Notes: generated from the sequence alone by a model not told the origin. 64,000 nucleotides of DNA from Pseudomonas nicosulfuronedens (GCF_005877905.1 NZ_SWDV01000018.1:1-64000); one strand, 5' to 3'. Shown: positions 1 to 7,942, numbered from the stretch's first letter. Translations and numbers: made by a program.

Positions 1-228
1 TCTTGATGACTCGGATTGCACCTTGAACCGCGATTTATCTACCTCACTGGCATGGATCTCTACGGAAGGGGCATCGCTCTCTCTGTCTTTCATATGCAGT
101 AACGTCCAAGAGCGACTGTTCACAGGGTACGAGTCACCTTCTGTGTCCACGTTTCGTCCAGGGCCAAAAAGTAGATCCAGAAAGCACCTGAAGTCTGGAC
201 GATCTGCAACGACCACCACCGTATACAT
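1..228 (-). CDS. Hypothetical protein, C-terminus cut by window edge
   Basis: A minus-strand reading frame stays open from position 228 to the left edge, giving 76 codons without a stop. The ATG at 228 is preferred because a GGAGGAG Shine-Dalgarno sits 5 nt before it; in-frame ATGs at 240 and 243 lie upstream of or at that ribosome site. The protein begins MYTVVVVADRPDFRCF and continues as a soluble, charged sequence with no signal peptide or membrane segment. I recognise no family. It lies in a lower-GC stretch with two other unrecognised small genes on the same strand. Confidence 0.55.
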   Translation of the reverse strand, partial: MYTVVVVADRPDFRCFLDLLFGPGRNVDTEGDSYPVNSRSWTLLHMKDRESDAPSVEIHASEVDKSRFKVQSESSR

Positions 229-319
229 GAGCTCCTCCATCATCTGAATTGCTACCCTGCGTTCAGGGAGGCATGAGTCAACGCGGCATTTTTTAATAGC
301 TTGGAAGCAGACGCGTGAG

Positions 320-595
320 CTATTCCAGCGAGCGAAGCATGTCCATGAACATCGGGTACAACAAATCATGTACCTGCCCATCATCAGCGACTAGGCAACC
401 TGCAGCGCCGGCAAACAACTCCTGCTCATGTGCAGGGATGTCCAAGCTACAAACGATCCGGTAGCGGAACAGCCAGCCGCTGGGGAGACGGCCGCAAACC
501 TCCACAGTCTGCTGATAGCCCTCAACAGACAGTGGCCCGGAACCATGTGCCTGAGCACGGACGTACGCCTTGCTTCGGGAAGACTCGCTGTTCAT
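320..595 (-). CDS. Small hypothetical protein (91 aa)
   Basis: A 91-residue minus-strand frame between two other minus-strand small genes. The product looks soluble, with a hydrophobic, acidic C-terminal half (motifs GWLFRYRIVCSLDIP and LLYPMFMDMLRSLE). No Shine-Dalgarno is evident before the ATG at 595, and a plus-strand frame overlaps it, so the start and the reality of the gene are less certain than for its neighbours. No family recognised. Confidence 0.4.
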   Translation of the reverse strand: MNSESSRSKAYVRAQAHGSGPLSVEGYQQTVEVCGRLPSGWLFRYRIVCSLDIPAHEQELFAGAAGCLVADDGQVHDLLYPMFMDMLRSLE

Positions 596-723
596 TTGTA
601 TTCGAAATAGATGACGTGGGAGCCAAGTCTACTCAATGTCCTGAAAATCCGGATGTCAGCTATGGGTCGGTAGCTGCCTCTCGTCTGAGGAGGCAATCGG
701 CAGCGGCAGACGTTTGGGGTCGT

Positions 724-1077
724 TCAAGCTCTGAGCAATCCGTCCGTTCCGGCTGCCAGCAGTGCGCGTTCACGACTCAAAGGTTTCAGAATTCCTCGAG
801 ACCCTGGGACATATTGGTAGAAGTAGTACTGCCCCGTGTCATCGACAAAAATCCGATATACCTCCGAAACCCTCCTGGCGTGACCGTGCGAGATTTGTTC
901 GGCCAACACTTCATAGGACCCAATCCGGAACTCCTCAAGTGTTCTACTGAAGTCCTCGGCCAGATCGATCTTCATTTGGCGAGTGATGCGGTAGTCCAGC
1001 AGCAGCGCGAGCACGAAGAGTACAGGCAAGCCAATGGCTACGACGCCAAACAGCAACAACAAGAGCAACCCTTTCAT
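724..1077 (-). CDS. Hypothetical single-pass membrane protein (117 aa)
   Basis: The ATG at 1077 is chosen because GGGAGG lies 6 nt upstream; ATGs further upstream have no such site. The protein starts MKGLLLLLLFG, with a strong N-terminal hydrophobic helix over about residues 3-27, followed by a roughly 90-residue polar domain (contains VYRIFVDDTGQYYFYQY). It is probably anchored in the inner membrane with a periplasmic domain. No family recognised. It belongs to the same lower-GC group of small minus-strand genes at the left end. Confidence 0.55.
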   Translation of the reverse strand: MKGLLLLLLFGVVAIGLPVLFVLALLLDYRITRQMKIDLAEDFSRTLEEFRIGSYEVLAEQISHGHARRVSEVYRIFVDDTGQYYFYQYVPGSRGILKPLSRERALLAAGTDGLLRA

Positions 1078-1235
1078 GGCACGCCTCCCTGACATTGCCA
1101 TCATTAGGCATAGCTCGCGCTGTCCTCCGCCTCAAGCCGCTCCTGAGCGCGGCGAAGCTAGTTCGCTAGGGGCGGTTGATGTCTTTGGGTGAGATGGCCT
1201 GGCTTGACCTCTTCCAGCCTTCCTCATAACCTCCC

Positions 1236-1405
1236 GACGCCCCTGTGAAAGCGACAGGGGAGCGGGTTTGGCGACCCGGAACACATAGGCGCGGTATCGC
1301 TTCGTAAGACCGTGACGTATCCGCACGTCCACGGTTCTTCGCTATGGCGGGCCGCGCAGGGAGACCTTCGGGTCTGCCGGTTCTATGTGCCGGTTCGCCA
1401 ACCTT
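1236..1405 (+). ncRNA. C4-like antisense RNA in antirepressor leader
   Basis: A non-coding leader packed with hairpins: CCCCTGT/ACAGGGG (1240-1246 with 1254-1260), GGGT-TTGGCG-ACCC (1264-1277), AGACC-TTCG-GGTCT with a UUCG tetraloop (1362-1375), CCGG/CCGG with loop TTCTATGTG (1377-1393) and GGTT-CGCC-AACC (1392-1403). The loop sequence CTATGTG (1383-1389) is complementary to CACATAG at 1282-1288 and again at 1456-1462 on the Bro-N gene's ribosome site. TCGCCAA (1395-1401) is complementary to TTGGCGA at 1268-1274 and 1430-1436. This double sense/antisense layout is what I recall for the C4 RNA that represses the antirepressor of phages P1/P7. The family name is inference; the ends are approximate. 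Confidence 0.65.
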
Positions 1406-1425
1406 GCGCGGTTCCGCCACCCAAT

Positions 1426-1465
1426 CCGTTTGGCGACGGACGTGGCGGCTTCTCACACATAGGAG
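1426..1465 (+). promoter_or_regulatory. C4 target site overlapping the bro ribosome-binding site
   Basis: The hairpin CCGT-TTGGCG-ACGG (1426-1439) repeats the loop seen at 1268-1273. ACACATAGG (1455-1463) repeats 1281-1289 and overlaps the AGGAG Shine-Dalgarno (1461-1465) of the gene starting at 1473. Pairing with 1383-1389 and 1395-1401 would hide the ribosome site. Confidence 0.6.
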
Positions 1466-1472
1466 CTGTCCC

Positions 1473-1946
1473 ATGGACGATATCTACGTTCCCACCGTAT
1501 TCCACCGCTACAACCGTTCCCTGCGCGGCGTGTTGATCGACAACCAGCCCTGGTTGGTTGCCCGCGAGCTGGGCTATCTGATCCGCGAGCGGGTCGAGTC
1601 TTATGTTCTTCGATTGGATGACGATCTCTTTCGTGAGGCGCGCTTGATGACGGGCGGCGGCGAAGAGGTCGCTCTGTTGGTCAGTGATTTTGGCGCTTTC
1701 TGTTTGCTGCATCGTTCCCGCGATCCGGAGCATCGGGAGTTGCGCAAGTGGATCACCGGGCATGTGTTGCCGACGCTCAGGGATCAGGGTCGAGTGGCTG
1801 CGGGGCAGCCGAAGCGCATGCTGGCGAAAGGCGAGGGGCGGCCGGTGGCGGTGCTGGACTGGCAGGGAGAGCTGTGGGTGCCGATGGGGGAGGTGCCGCG
1901 GTTGATGCGTGAGGAGAGGCGGGGGAGGTGGTGGCGGAGGGAGTGA
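1473..1946 (+). CDS. Bro-N domain protein, phage antirepressor-like
   Basis: The start at 1473 has AGGAG 7 nt upstream; longer upstream frames run through the structured leader and are rejected. The 157-residue protein matches the Bro-N fold: a segment with WLVARELGYLIRERVESY (about 26-43), then a core with VSDFGAFCLLHRSRDPEHRELRKWITGHVLPTLRDQG, the typical end of a Bro-N domain. The C-terminus is short, basic and tryptophan-rich, with no second antirepressor domain. Such proteins are usually phage-derived DNA-binding regulators. No other phage gene is near, so it may be a domesticated remnant. The C4-like leader implies control of translation. Confidence 0.75.
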   Translation: MDDIYVPTVFHRYNRSLRGVLIDNQPWLVARELGYLIRERVESYVLRLDDDLFREARLMTGGGEEVALLVSDFGAFCLLHRSRDPEHRELRKWITGHVLPTLRDQGRVAAGQPKRMLAKGEGRPVAVLDWQGELWVPMGEVPRLMREERRGRWWRRE

Positions 1947-1968
1947 TTGTCTCCGCTGAGTGAAGTGG

Positions 1969-1995
1969 GTTCGCGAGCAAGCTCGCTCCTACAGG
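1969..1995. repeat. REP palindrome, GAGCGAGCTTGCTCGC type
   Basis: A short palindrome of the form GTTCGCGAGCAAGCTCGCTCC. The same unit recurs at 9326-9406, 17156-17224, 26429-26453 and 28402-28471, always between genes. Confidence 0.8.
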
Positions 1996-2023
1996 TTCAG
2001 GGGAAGGTCGGCGTTGGGCGTTG

Positions 2024-2059
2024 CCCTCTCCCCAGCCCTCTCCCTGATGGGAGAGGGGG
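2024..2059. repeat. CCCTCTCCC-type intergenic inverted repeat
   Basis: CCCTCTCCCC-AGCCCTCTCCCTGATGGGAGAGGGGG can fold on itself. Related copies lie at 3661-3696, 3781-3817, 32481-32529, 32579-32613, 62168-62201 and 62273-62309. Confidence 0.75.
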
Positions 2060-2125
2060 CCGTTTGGCGTGTGGGGATGGGGTGGAGTCAGCCGGTCAGA
2101 AACGGTGATTCCGGTTCTGGCGCGT

Positions 2126-3397
2126 TCACGCAGCCGGCGGCGTGCCTTCGGCGTTGGCGACCACGGCGTCGATCTGGATCGCTGCGCCCTTGGGCAGGGC
2201 TGAGACGCCAACGACGCGGCGCGCCGGAGTGCCACCCGGGAAGTAGGTCGCATACACCTCGTCTACCGCGGCGAGGTCTTCGATGCTGGCCAGGAACACG
2301 TTGACCTTCACCACGTCGGCGAGCGCATGGTCGATGCTTTCGACAATGGCCTTGAGGTGCTTGAAGCACTGCGCGGCCTGTTCCTTCACGCCGCCTGCCA
2401 CCAATTCACCGGTCTTCACATCCAGCGGCAGCTGGGCGGAGATGTGGTTGTAGTGAGAGAAGGCGACCGTCTGGGTGGAGTAGGGGCAGCGCGGTGCGGC
2501 GTCGGTGTTGTGCGCCTTGATGACGATGCCGTGGCGGTCTTCCACCGCTTGCGGCGGGGTGCCGTCGCCATGGGATACCACGGCTTCGACCTGCACCAGG
2601 GCGTCCAGCGGCAGCGCTTTCGCCTGCACCACGGTGCGGGCCGGGAAGTAACCGACCGCGCGGGCGATGGCCGAATCGGGGAAGAAGGTGGTGTAGACCT
2701 GGTTCACCGCATCGATGTCAGCGAGGTTCTTGACGAAGACGGTGATGCGCACGATGTCGTCGAAGGGCACGTCGATGCCTTCGAGGATGTTCTTGATGTT
2801 GCGCAGGCACTGCGCGGTCTGTTCCTTGATGCCGCCGGCCACCAGCTTGCCGGTGCGCGGGTCGACGGGCAGTTGAGCGGAGAGGTTGTTGTAGTGGGAG
2901 AAGGCGACCGACTGGGTGGAGAGCGCATTCAGCGGCGCGTTCTCGGTGCTGCCTTCGACCTTGATCAGGTCGCCGGCCTGCGGGGCGTTGGGAATGGTGC
3001 CTTCGCCGCAGGTGATGAGGGCTTCGACCTGTACCTTGGCGCCCAGCGGCAGGGTTGTCACACCAACGGTAGTGAGGGTCGGGAGGTAGTCCGGGAAGAA
3101 GGTGGCGTGGACCTTGGCGATGGCTTCGGCATCGGCGATGTCGGTCAGGAAGATCGAGATGCGCACGCTGTCGTCGAGTGTGTGGCCGATGCTTTCCACC
3201 ACGGCCTTGAGATTCCGGTAGCACTGCTCGGCCTGTTCCTTGACGCCGCCGGCGACCAGTTTGCCGGTGGCGGGGTCGACGGGGAGTTGTGCGGACAGGT
3301 TGTTGTAGTGGGAGAAGGCGACGGTCTGGGCATACGGGCCGATGCCCTGGGGTGCCTTGTCGGTGTTTCTCGCCAGTACTGCGTTGTAGCCACTCAT
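2126..3397 (-). CDS. Triple-domain RidA (YjgF/YER057c/UK114) protein
   Basis: The start at 3397 is set by GGGAGC 6 nt upstream; the frame opens earlier but without a ribosome site. The 423-residue protein is three RidA domains in tandem (about 1-130, 145-277, 290-418), each with the repeated core VAFSHYNxxSAQLP and LVAGGxKEQ. RidA proteins hydrolyse reactive enamines/imines made by PLP enzymes, are normally about 130 residues and act as trimers. The substrate-binding arginine is Leu108 in domain 1, Arg254 in domain 2 and Arg393 in domain 3. The late acidic residue is Glu125, Glu271 and Asp410. Domain 1 therefore looks catalytically dead. One chain may mimic the trimer. No signal peptide, so cytoplasmic. 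Confidence 0.85.
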   Translation of the reverse strand: MSGYNAVLARNTDKAPQGIGPYAQTVAFSHYNNLSAQLPVDPATGKLVAGGVKEQAEQCYRNLKAVVESIGHTLDDSVRISIFLTDIADAEAIAKVHATFFPDYLPTLTTVGVTTLPLGAKVQVEALITCGEGTIPNAPQAGDLIKVEGSTENAPLNALSTQSVAFSHYNNLSAQLPVDPRTGKLVAGGIKEQTAQCLRNIKNILEGIDVPFDDIVRITVFVKNLADIDAVNQVYTTFFPDSAIARAVGYFPARTVVQAKALPLDALVQVEAVVSHGDGTPPQAVEDRHGIVIKAHNTDAAPRCPYSTQTVAFSHYNHISAQLPLDVKTGELVAGGVKEQAAQCFKHLKAIVESIDHALADVVKVNVFLASIEDLAAVDEVYATYFPGGTPARRVVGVSALPKGAAIQIDAVVANAEGTPPAA

Positions 3398-3660
3398 AGG
3401 GTTGCTCCCTGGTTTGCTGGGAATCCGTGGGTTTCGTGGCAAAGGCTTACGTCGCTTCGCTATCGGTCGTTGCCACTGTTGGTCAGACGACGGATATCGA
3501 ACTCGTCGAGAGGTGCGCAGACTATCGGGTCAAGGAGGGCGACCCCTTTGACTTAAGGCAAGGGTAGTGGGGTCTGTTTACCGGGTTGTTTCAATTGGCG
3601 ATGGGCGTTAGTCGGGATGGTTGGCACGCGTTTCACTGGAGGCGGGGTGCCTGGGGGTTT

Positions 3661-3817
3661 CCCTCTCCCCAGCCCTCTCCCTGAAGGGAGTGGGGGTATT
3701 CGAGTGAGGCGTGCCTGCTGTGCTCTCCTGGTGCTTTGGTATCAGGATGAGACCAAGGCTGCGCTTTGCGCCGTCCTGGTCCCCTCTCCCTTCAGGGAGA
3801 GGGTTAGGGAGAGGGGG
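3661..3817. repeat. Pair of CCCTCTCCC-type inverted repeats in a gene-free stretch
   Basis: In the stretch 3398-3834, copies at 3661-3696 and 3781-3817 face each other in inverted orientation (CCCTCTCCCCAGCC... and ...GGTTAGGGAGAGGGGG). The second can fold into a CCCCTCTCCCTTCAGGGAGAGG hairpin and may end transcription of the aldehyde dehydrogenase gene. The rest of 3398-3660 shows nothing beyond promoter sequence for the RidA gene. Confidence 0.7.
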
Positions 3818-3834
3818 CTCTGCGCAATTGAGTG

Positions 3835-5460
3835 TCAGAAGATGTAGTCGGTAGTCAGGAAGCTGGAATCGCGGTCACGGATGATCTGGCTGATCAGCGC
3901 CTTGTTGGCATCGGTGAAGCGCGTGGCGACCAGTGTGCGGATGGAGAAGGTACGCAGCGCATCGTGGACGGAGAGGGTGCCTTCGGCGGAGTTCTTGCGG
4001 CCGTTGAAGGGGTAGCTGTCCGGGCCGCGCTGGCACTGGGCGTTGATGTTGATGCGGCCGACCTGGTTGACGAAGGCGTCCACCAGCGGGCCGATCTGCT
4101 CGGGGTCGTCGCCGAACAGGCTGAGCTGCTGGCCGTAGTCGGACTGCAGGACGTAGTCGATCACTTCCTTGATGTCCCGGTACGGCACCACCGGCACCAG
4201 CGGACCGAACTGCTCCTCGCTGTACAGGCGCATGTCGGCGCGCACCGGGCTGAGCAGCGCGGGGTAGAAGAAGCTCTCGCGGCTTTCGCCACCGCCCGCG
4301 TTGATGACCCTGGCGCCCTTGGCCAGGGCGTCCTCCAGCAGGCCGTTGAGGTAGTCGACCTTGCCCGGCTCGGGCAGCGGCGTCAGCGCTACGCCGGGCT
4401 CCCAGGGCATGCCCGGCTTTAGCTCGGCCAGCTTGGCGCTGAACTTGTCGAGGAAGCTGTCCAGCACGTCTTCGTGAACGAAGAGGATCTTCAGCGCGGT
4501 GCAGCGCTGGCCGTTGAAGGACAGGGCGCCGGTGATGGCTTCGCTGACGGCGTTGTCCAGGTCGACGCTGGGCAGGACGATGCCGGGGTTCTTGGCGTCC
4601 AGCCCGAGGGCTGCGCGCAGGCGGTGCGGGCGCGGGTGGAGCTTCTTCAGGTCGGCGGCGCCGGAGTGGGTGCCGATGAAGGCAAAAACGTCGACCTTGC
4701 CGCTGGCCATCAGCGCGCTGACGGTCTCGCGGCCGCGCCCGTAGATGACGTTGATCACGCCCGGCGGGAAGCTGTCGCGGAAGGCTTCGAGCAGCGGGCG
4801 GATCAGCAGCACGCCGAACTTGGCGGGCTTGAAGACCACCGTGTTGCCCATGATCAGCGCCGGGATCAGCGTGGTGAAGGTCTCGTTCAGCGGGTAGTTG
4901 TATGGGCCCATGCACAGCGCCACGCCTAGCGGCACGCGGCGGATCTGCCCGAGGGTGCCTTGCTCCAGCTCGAAGCGGCTGGATCGGCGGTCCAGTTCCT
5001 TGAGTGCCTGGATGGTGTCGACGATGTAGTCGCAGGTGCGGTCGAACTCCTTCTCCGAGTCCTTGAGGTTCTTGCCGATCTCCCACATCAGCAGCTTGAC
5101 CACGGCGGTGCGCTGCTCGCGCATGCGGGCGAGGAAGCGTTCGACGTGGGCGATCCGCTCGGCCACGCGCAGGTTCGGCCATTCGCCCTGGCCGTTGTCG
5201 TAGGCGGCCACGGCGGCATCCAGTGCGGCGAGGGCGGCATCGGCATCGAGCAATGGCGTGCTGCCGAGGATGACGGGCTCATCACCCCGGTCGGTGGCGA
5301 GGAACACCGGGCTGCGCACCGGCGCGAGCGGGCCATCCCAGCGGCGCAGTTCGCCATTGACCAGGTACTCGCGCTGCTCGACGGGCGCGTCGGGGCGCCA
5401 GGCGTCGGGGATGTCGGTTAAGCGGGGGAACAGATGGTCGAGCTTGTTATTGGCGGGCAT
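3835..5460 (-). CDS. GapN-like NADP-dependent aldehyde dehydrogenase
   Basis: A 541-residue protein of the aldehyde dehydrogenase superfamily, closest in motifs to non-phosphorylating glyceraldehyde-3-phosphate dehydrogenase (GapN). The nucleophile lies in FNGQRCTALK (Cys320), matching the GapN active-site context; MGPYNYPLNETF carries the oxyanion Asn188. The usual ELGGK motif, source of the general-base glutamate, reads GLDAK (286-290), so that position is Gly286 with Asp288 nearby, exactly 30 residues from Lys290 to Cys320 as in GapN. The ATG at 5460 has GAGGG 7 nt upstream. GapN would oxidise glyceraldehyde-3-phosphate directly to 3-phosphoglycerate, making NADPH. Substrate is inferred; another aldehyde is possible. 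Confidence 0.75.
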   Translation of the reverse strand: MPANNKLDHLFPRLTDIPDAWRPDAPVEQREYLVNGELRRWDGPLAPVRSPVFLATDRGDEPVILGSTPLLDADAALAALDAAVAAYDNGQGEWPNLRVAERIAHVERFLARMREQRTAVVKLLMWEIGKNLKDSEKEFDRTCDYIVDTIQALKELDRRSSRFELEQGTLGQIRRVPLGVALCMGPYNYPLNETFTTLIPALIMGNTVVFKPAKFGVLLIRPLLEAFRDSFPPGVINVIYGRGRETVSALMASGKVDVFAFIGTHSGAADLKKLHPRPHRLRAALGLDAKNPGIVLPSVDLDNAVSEAITGALSFNGQRCTALKILFVHEDVLDSFLDKFSAKLAELKPGMPWEPGVALTPLPEPGKVDYLNGLLEDALAKGARVINAGGGESRESFFYPALLSPVRADMRLYSEEQFGPLVPVVPYRDIKEVIDYVLQSDYGQQLSLFGDDPEQIGPLVDAFVNQVGRININAQCQRGPDSYPFNGRKNSAEGTLSVHDALRTFSIRTLVATRFTDANKALISQIIRDRDSSFLTTDYIF

Positions 5461-5551
5461 GACACATCCCTCGGGGGAAGGTGGGCGACGGGTCTGTTTT
5501 AGATCGTAGCTACGGTTTAGTAAATCGATTCAGCACTATCGCCATGCTTTT

Positions 5552-5641
5552 CGTAGGGCGGATAACCGCTTGCGGTTATCCGCCGTGGGGTTCGGGGCGT
5601 GGGCGGATGGCGGATAACGCGTGCCGCGTTATGCGCCCTAC
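5552..5641. repeat. Two GGATAACC-type palindromes
   Basis: GTAGGGCGGATAACCGC/GCGGTTATCCGCCG (5552-5585) and a related unit with GGATAACGCG/CGCGTTATGCGCCCTACG (5608-5641). Relatives lie at 23964-24002, 26463-26540 and 62941-62973. They occupy the gene-free stretch 5461-5942. Confidence 0.75.
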
Positions 5642-5846
5642 GAGTGTTGCACTGGATGTGGGGCGGGCAGTGGTTGCAGGAGTTCCTGCTGCTCGGCGTA
5701 GCGGGCGCGGATGTCGAAATCGCGGGGCCAGGTGGGTTGCGCGGGGGCTTTCGGAGTTGCGGAGGAAGTCACGGGCGATACCTCGTTGCAGGAATCCGGT
5801 TGGCGGGCGGTTTGGGGAGCTCGCCGGGTGTTTTTGAGCGAGGCCT

Positions 5847-5932
5847 GATGGGTATCGCTGCGCTCCACGCCATCCTACGAACGGAGTTCGTTAGGGCTCC
5901 CGTAGGATGGGTGGAGCGAAGCGATACCCATC
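5847..5932. repeat. GGTATCGC-type REP, paired inverted copies
   Basis: GATGGGTATCGCTGCGCTCC... then, after a 20-bp centre, GTAGGATGGGTGGAGCGAAGCGATACCCATC: two facing arms forming a long hairpin just after the end of gntP. Copies with the same layout lie at 9215-9297, 17271-17353, 23863-23944 and 28508-28590. Confidence 0.8.
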
Positions 5933-5942
5933 GATCAGCGCA

Positions 5943-7295
5943 TCAGACGAACAACGACAGCAGCAGAATGAAGCCCAGGCCGACCACCGAGAGGATGGTT
6001 TCCATGGCCGTCCAGGTCTTGAAGGTCTCCATCACGCTCATGTTGAAGTACTGCTTCACCAGCCAGAAACCGGCGTCGTTGACGTGGGACAGGATCAGCG
6101 AGCCGGCGCCGGTCGCCAGCACCAGCAGCTCACGATTGACGCCGGGGATCAGGTCGATCACCGGCACCACGATGCCTGCGCCGGTGATGGTGGCGACGGT
6201 GGCGGAGCCGGTGGCGATGCGGATCACCGCGGCCACCAGCCAGGCCAGGAGGATCGGCGAAATCTGTGCGTGCACCGCCATGTGGCCGATCACGTCGCCG
6301 ACGCCGCTGGCCACCAGCATCTGTTTGAAGCCGCCGCCGGCGCCGATGATCATCACGATGGCGGCGGTGGGCGCGAGGCTCTGGTCGAGCAGCTTGAGGA
6401 TCTTCTTCGAGTCGAAGCCGCGGGCGTGGCCGAAGGTATAGAGCGACAACAGCAGGGCCAGCAGCAGGGCGGTGATCGGGTGGCCGATCATGTCCAGCCA
6501 GGCACGCACCACATGGCCGTCGGCGAGCATGACGTCGGCGAAGGTCTTGAGCAGCATCAGGAACACCGGCAGCAGCACGGTGAACAGGGTGACGCCGAAG
6601 CTCGGCAGGTTGCTGGTGTCCGGCTCGTGGGCGATCTGCGCCACCAGTTCTTCATTGGGCTGGCCGGGGATCACCTTGGAAATCCACGCGCCGAAGATCG
6701 GGCCGGCGATGGCGGCGGTGGGCAGGGCGACCAGCAGGCCATAGAAGATGGTCTTGCCGATGTCTGCGCCGAACACGCCGATGGCCAGCAGCGGGCCCGG
6801 GTGCGGCGGCACCAGGCCGTGCACGGCGGAGAGTCCGGCGAGCAGCGGGATGCCGATCTTGATCAGCGATACGCCGCTGCGCCGCGCCACGATGAACACC
6901 AGCGGCACCAGCAGGATGAAGCCGATCTCGAAGAACAGCGGGATGCCGACCAGGAAGGCGGCGAGCATCATTGCCCAGTGCACACGTTGCTTGCCGAAGG
7001 CCTGGATCAGTGTGCGGGCGATCTGATCGGCGCCGCCGGACTCGGCCATCATCTTGCCGAGCATGGTGCCCAGCGCGAGGATAATGCCGACAAAGCCGAG
7101 CACACCGCCGAAACCGTCCTGGAAGGACTTGACGATGGTTGCCACCGGCATGCCGGAGGTCAGGCCGAGGAAGCCGGCGGCGATGATCAGGGCGACGAAG
7201 GGATGGATCTTGAAGCGGGTAATCAGCAGGATCAGGCCGATGATGGTGACCACCGCATCCAGCAGCAGATAGGTCTCGTGGGACATGCCGAGCAT
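5943..7295 (-). CDS. gntP: Gluconate permease, GntP family
   Basis: A 450-residue inner-membrane transporter, hydrophobic throughout with roughly a dozen or more membrane segments. Diagnostic stretches are the N-terminal ITRFKIHPFVALIIA, GMLxKMMxESGGADQIA-like region and GLVPPHPGPLLA, all typical of GntP/GntT gluconate:H+ symporters. It should import gluconate made periplasmically from glucose. AGGAG lies 6 nt before the ATG at 7295. It follows gntK on the same strand with a 108-bp gap that contains its own GntR-like palindrome, so it can be transcribed separately or with gntK. Confidence 0.9.
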   Translation of the reverse strand: MLGMSHETYLLLDAVVTIIGLILLITRFKIHPFVALIIAAGFLGLTSGMPVATIVKSFQDGFGGVLGFVGIILALGTMLGKMMAESGGADQIARTLIQAFGKQRVHWAMMLAAFLVGIPLFFEIGFILLVPLVFIVARRSGVSLIKIGIPLLAGLSAVHGLVPPHPGPLLAIGVFGADIGKTIFYGLLVALPTAAIAGPIFGAWISKVIPGQPNEELVAQIAHEPDTSNLPSFGVTLFTVLLPVFLMLLKTFADVMLADGHVVRAWLDMIGHPITALLLALLLSLYTFGHARGFDSKKILKLLDQSLAPTAAIVMIIGAGGGFKQMLVASGVGDVIGHMAVHAQISPILLAWLVAAVIRIATGSATVATITGAGIVVPVIDLIPGVNRELLVLATGAGSLILSHVNDAGFWLVKQYFNMSVMETFKTWTAMETILSVVGLGFILLLSLFV

Positions 7296-7366
7296 GGGGC
7301 TCTCCTGTTGTTGTCGTTGTGTGCCGGAGCGGCTCTTCTCTAGGGTGTAGAGAGTTTGGTGAGTTG

Positions 7367-7380
7367 AGATAGCGCTATCT
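7367..7380. promoter_or_regulatory. GntR-like operator before gntP
   Basis: A perfect 14-bp palindrome AGATAGCGCTATCT, 72 bp before the gntP start. It shares the AGCGCT core with sites at 7943-7956 and 8096-8109, as expected for one LacI-type repressor acting at all three genes. Confidence 0.75.
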
Positions 7381-7403
7381 TGAGCGGGCAGGCGCTATCG
7401 GGG

Positions 7404-7925
7404 TCAGTCGCTGGAATGCTGTCGCCACCACAGGTGGGCGGCTTCGGCCAGGTCATCGACCGGGCGGGTGGCATCCAGGTGCAGGGTCAGCGGTTCGCTC
7501 AACGGTGGTTCGAGGGCGGCGAACTGACTGTCGATCAGGCTGGCCGGCATGAAGTGGCCGGGGCGGGTGGCGACGCGCTCGGCGGCGGCGTCACGGGTCA
7601 GCTCCAGGAACACCACGCCCAGGCCGGGCACGGCGCGGCGCAGGCGTTCGCGGTAGATCAGCTTGAGCGCGGAGCAGGTGAGGACCGGGCGCTGGCCGGC
7701 GGCGATGGCTTTCTGCAGCTCGGCGGCGAGAGTGTCGAGCCAGCCGGCGCGGTCATCGTCGGTGAGCGGGATGCCGGCGCTCATCTTCTCGATGTTGGCG
7801 GCGGGGTGGAAGGAGTCGCCCTCGATGGCGAACGCACCGTTGCGCAGGCACAGGGCCTCGCCGACGCTGGACTTGCCGCATCCGGAGACACCCATGATGA
7901 GCACGGCATCGATGGAGGTGGTCAT
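7404..7925 (-). CDS. gntK: Gluconokinase
   Basis: Phosphorylates gluconate to 6-phosphogluconate for the Entner-Doudoroff pathway. The 173-residue product has the P-loop GVSGCGKS at about residues 10-17, the substrate region EGDSFHP, and the TCSALKxxYRxxLR and RPGHFMPASLxDSQFxxLE blocks of GntK-type kinases; the length is normal for the family. The start at 7925 has GAGG upstream and sits just after the operator; a longer frame reads through the operator and is rejected. It lies upstream of gntP and divergent from gntR. Confidence 0.92.
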   Translation of the reverse strand: MTTSIDAVLIMGVSGCGKSSVGEALCLRNGAFAIEGDSFHPAANIEKMSAGIPLTDDDRAGWLDTLAAELQKAIAAGQRPVLTCSALKLIYRERLRRAVPGLGVVFLELTRDAAAERVATRPGHFMPASLIDSQFAALEPPLSEPLTLHLDATRPVDDLAEAAHLWWRQHSSD

Positions 7926-7942
7926 GGAGGGCCTCATGGCTG

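Noticed and set aside
2024-2059. CCCTCTCCC repeats as ordinary terminators
   Set aside because: They occur in pairs, lack T-tracts and are found away from gene ends as well, so a repeat family is the better description; some may still stop transcription.
2327-3556. Long plus-strand reading frame opposite the triple RidA gene
   Set aside because: Composition is Gly/Val/Asp/His-rich, as expected from the complement of a high-GC gene; the minus strand has a clear family, start and ribosome site.
5907-7343. 478-residue plus-strand frame opposite gntP
   Set aside because: Low-complexity Gln/His/Asp sequence mirroring a hydrophobic transporter; no ribosome site or family.
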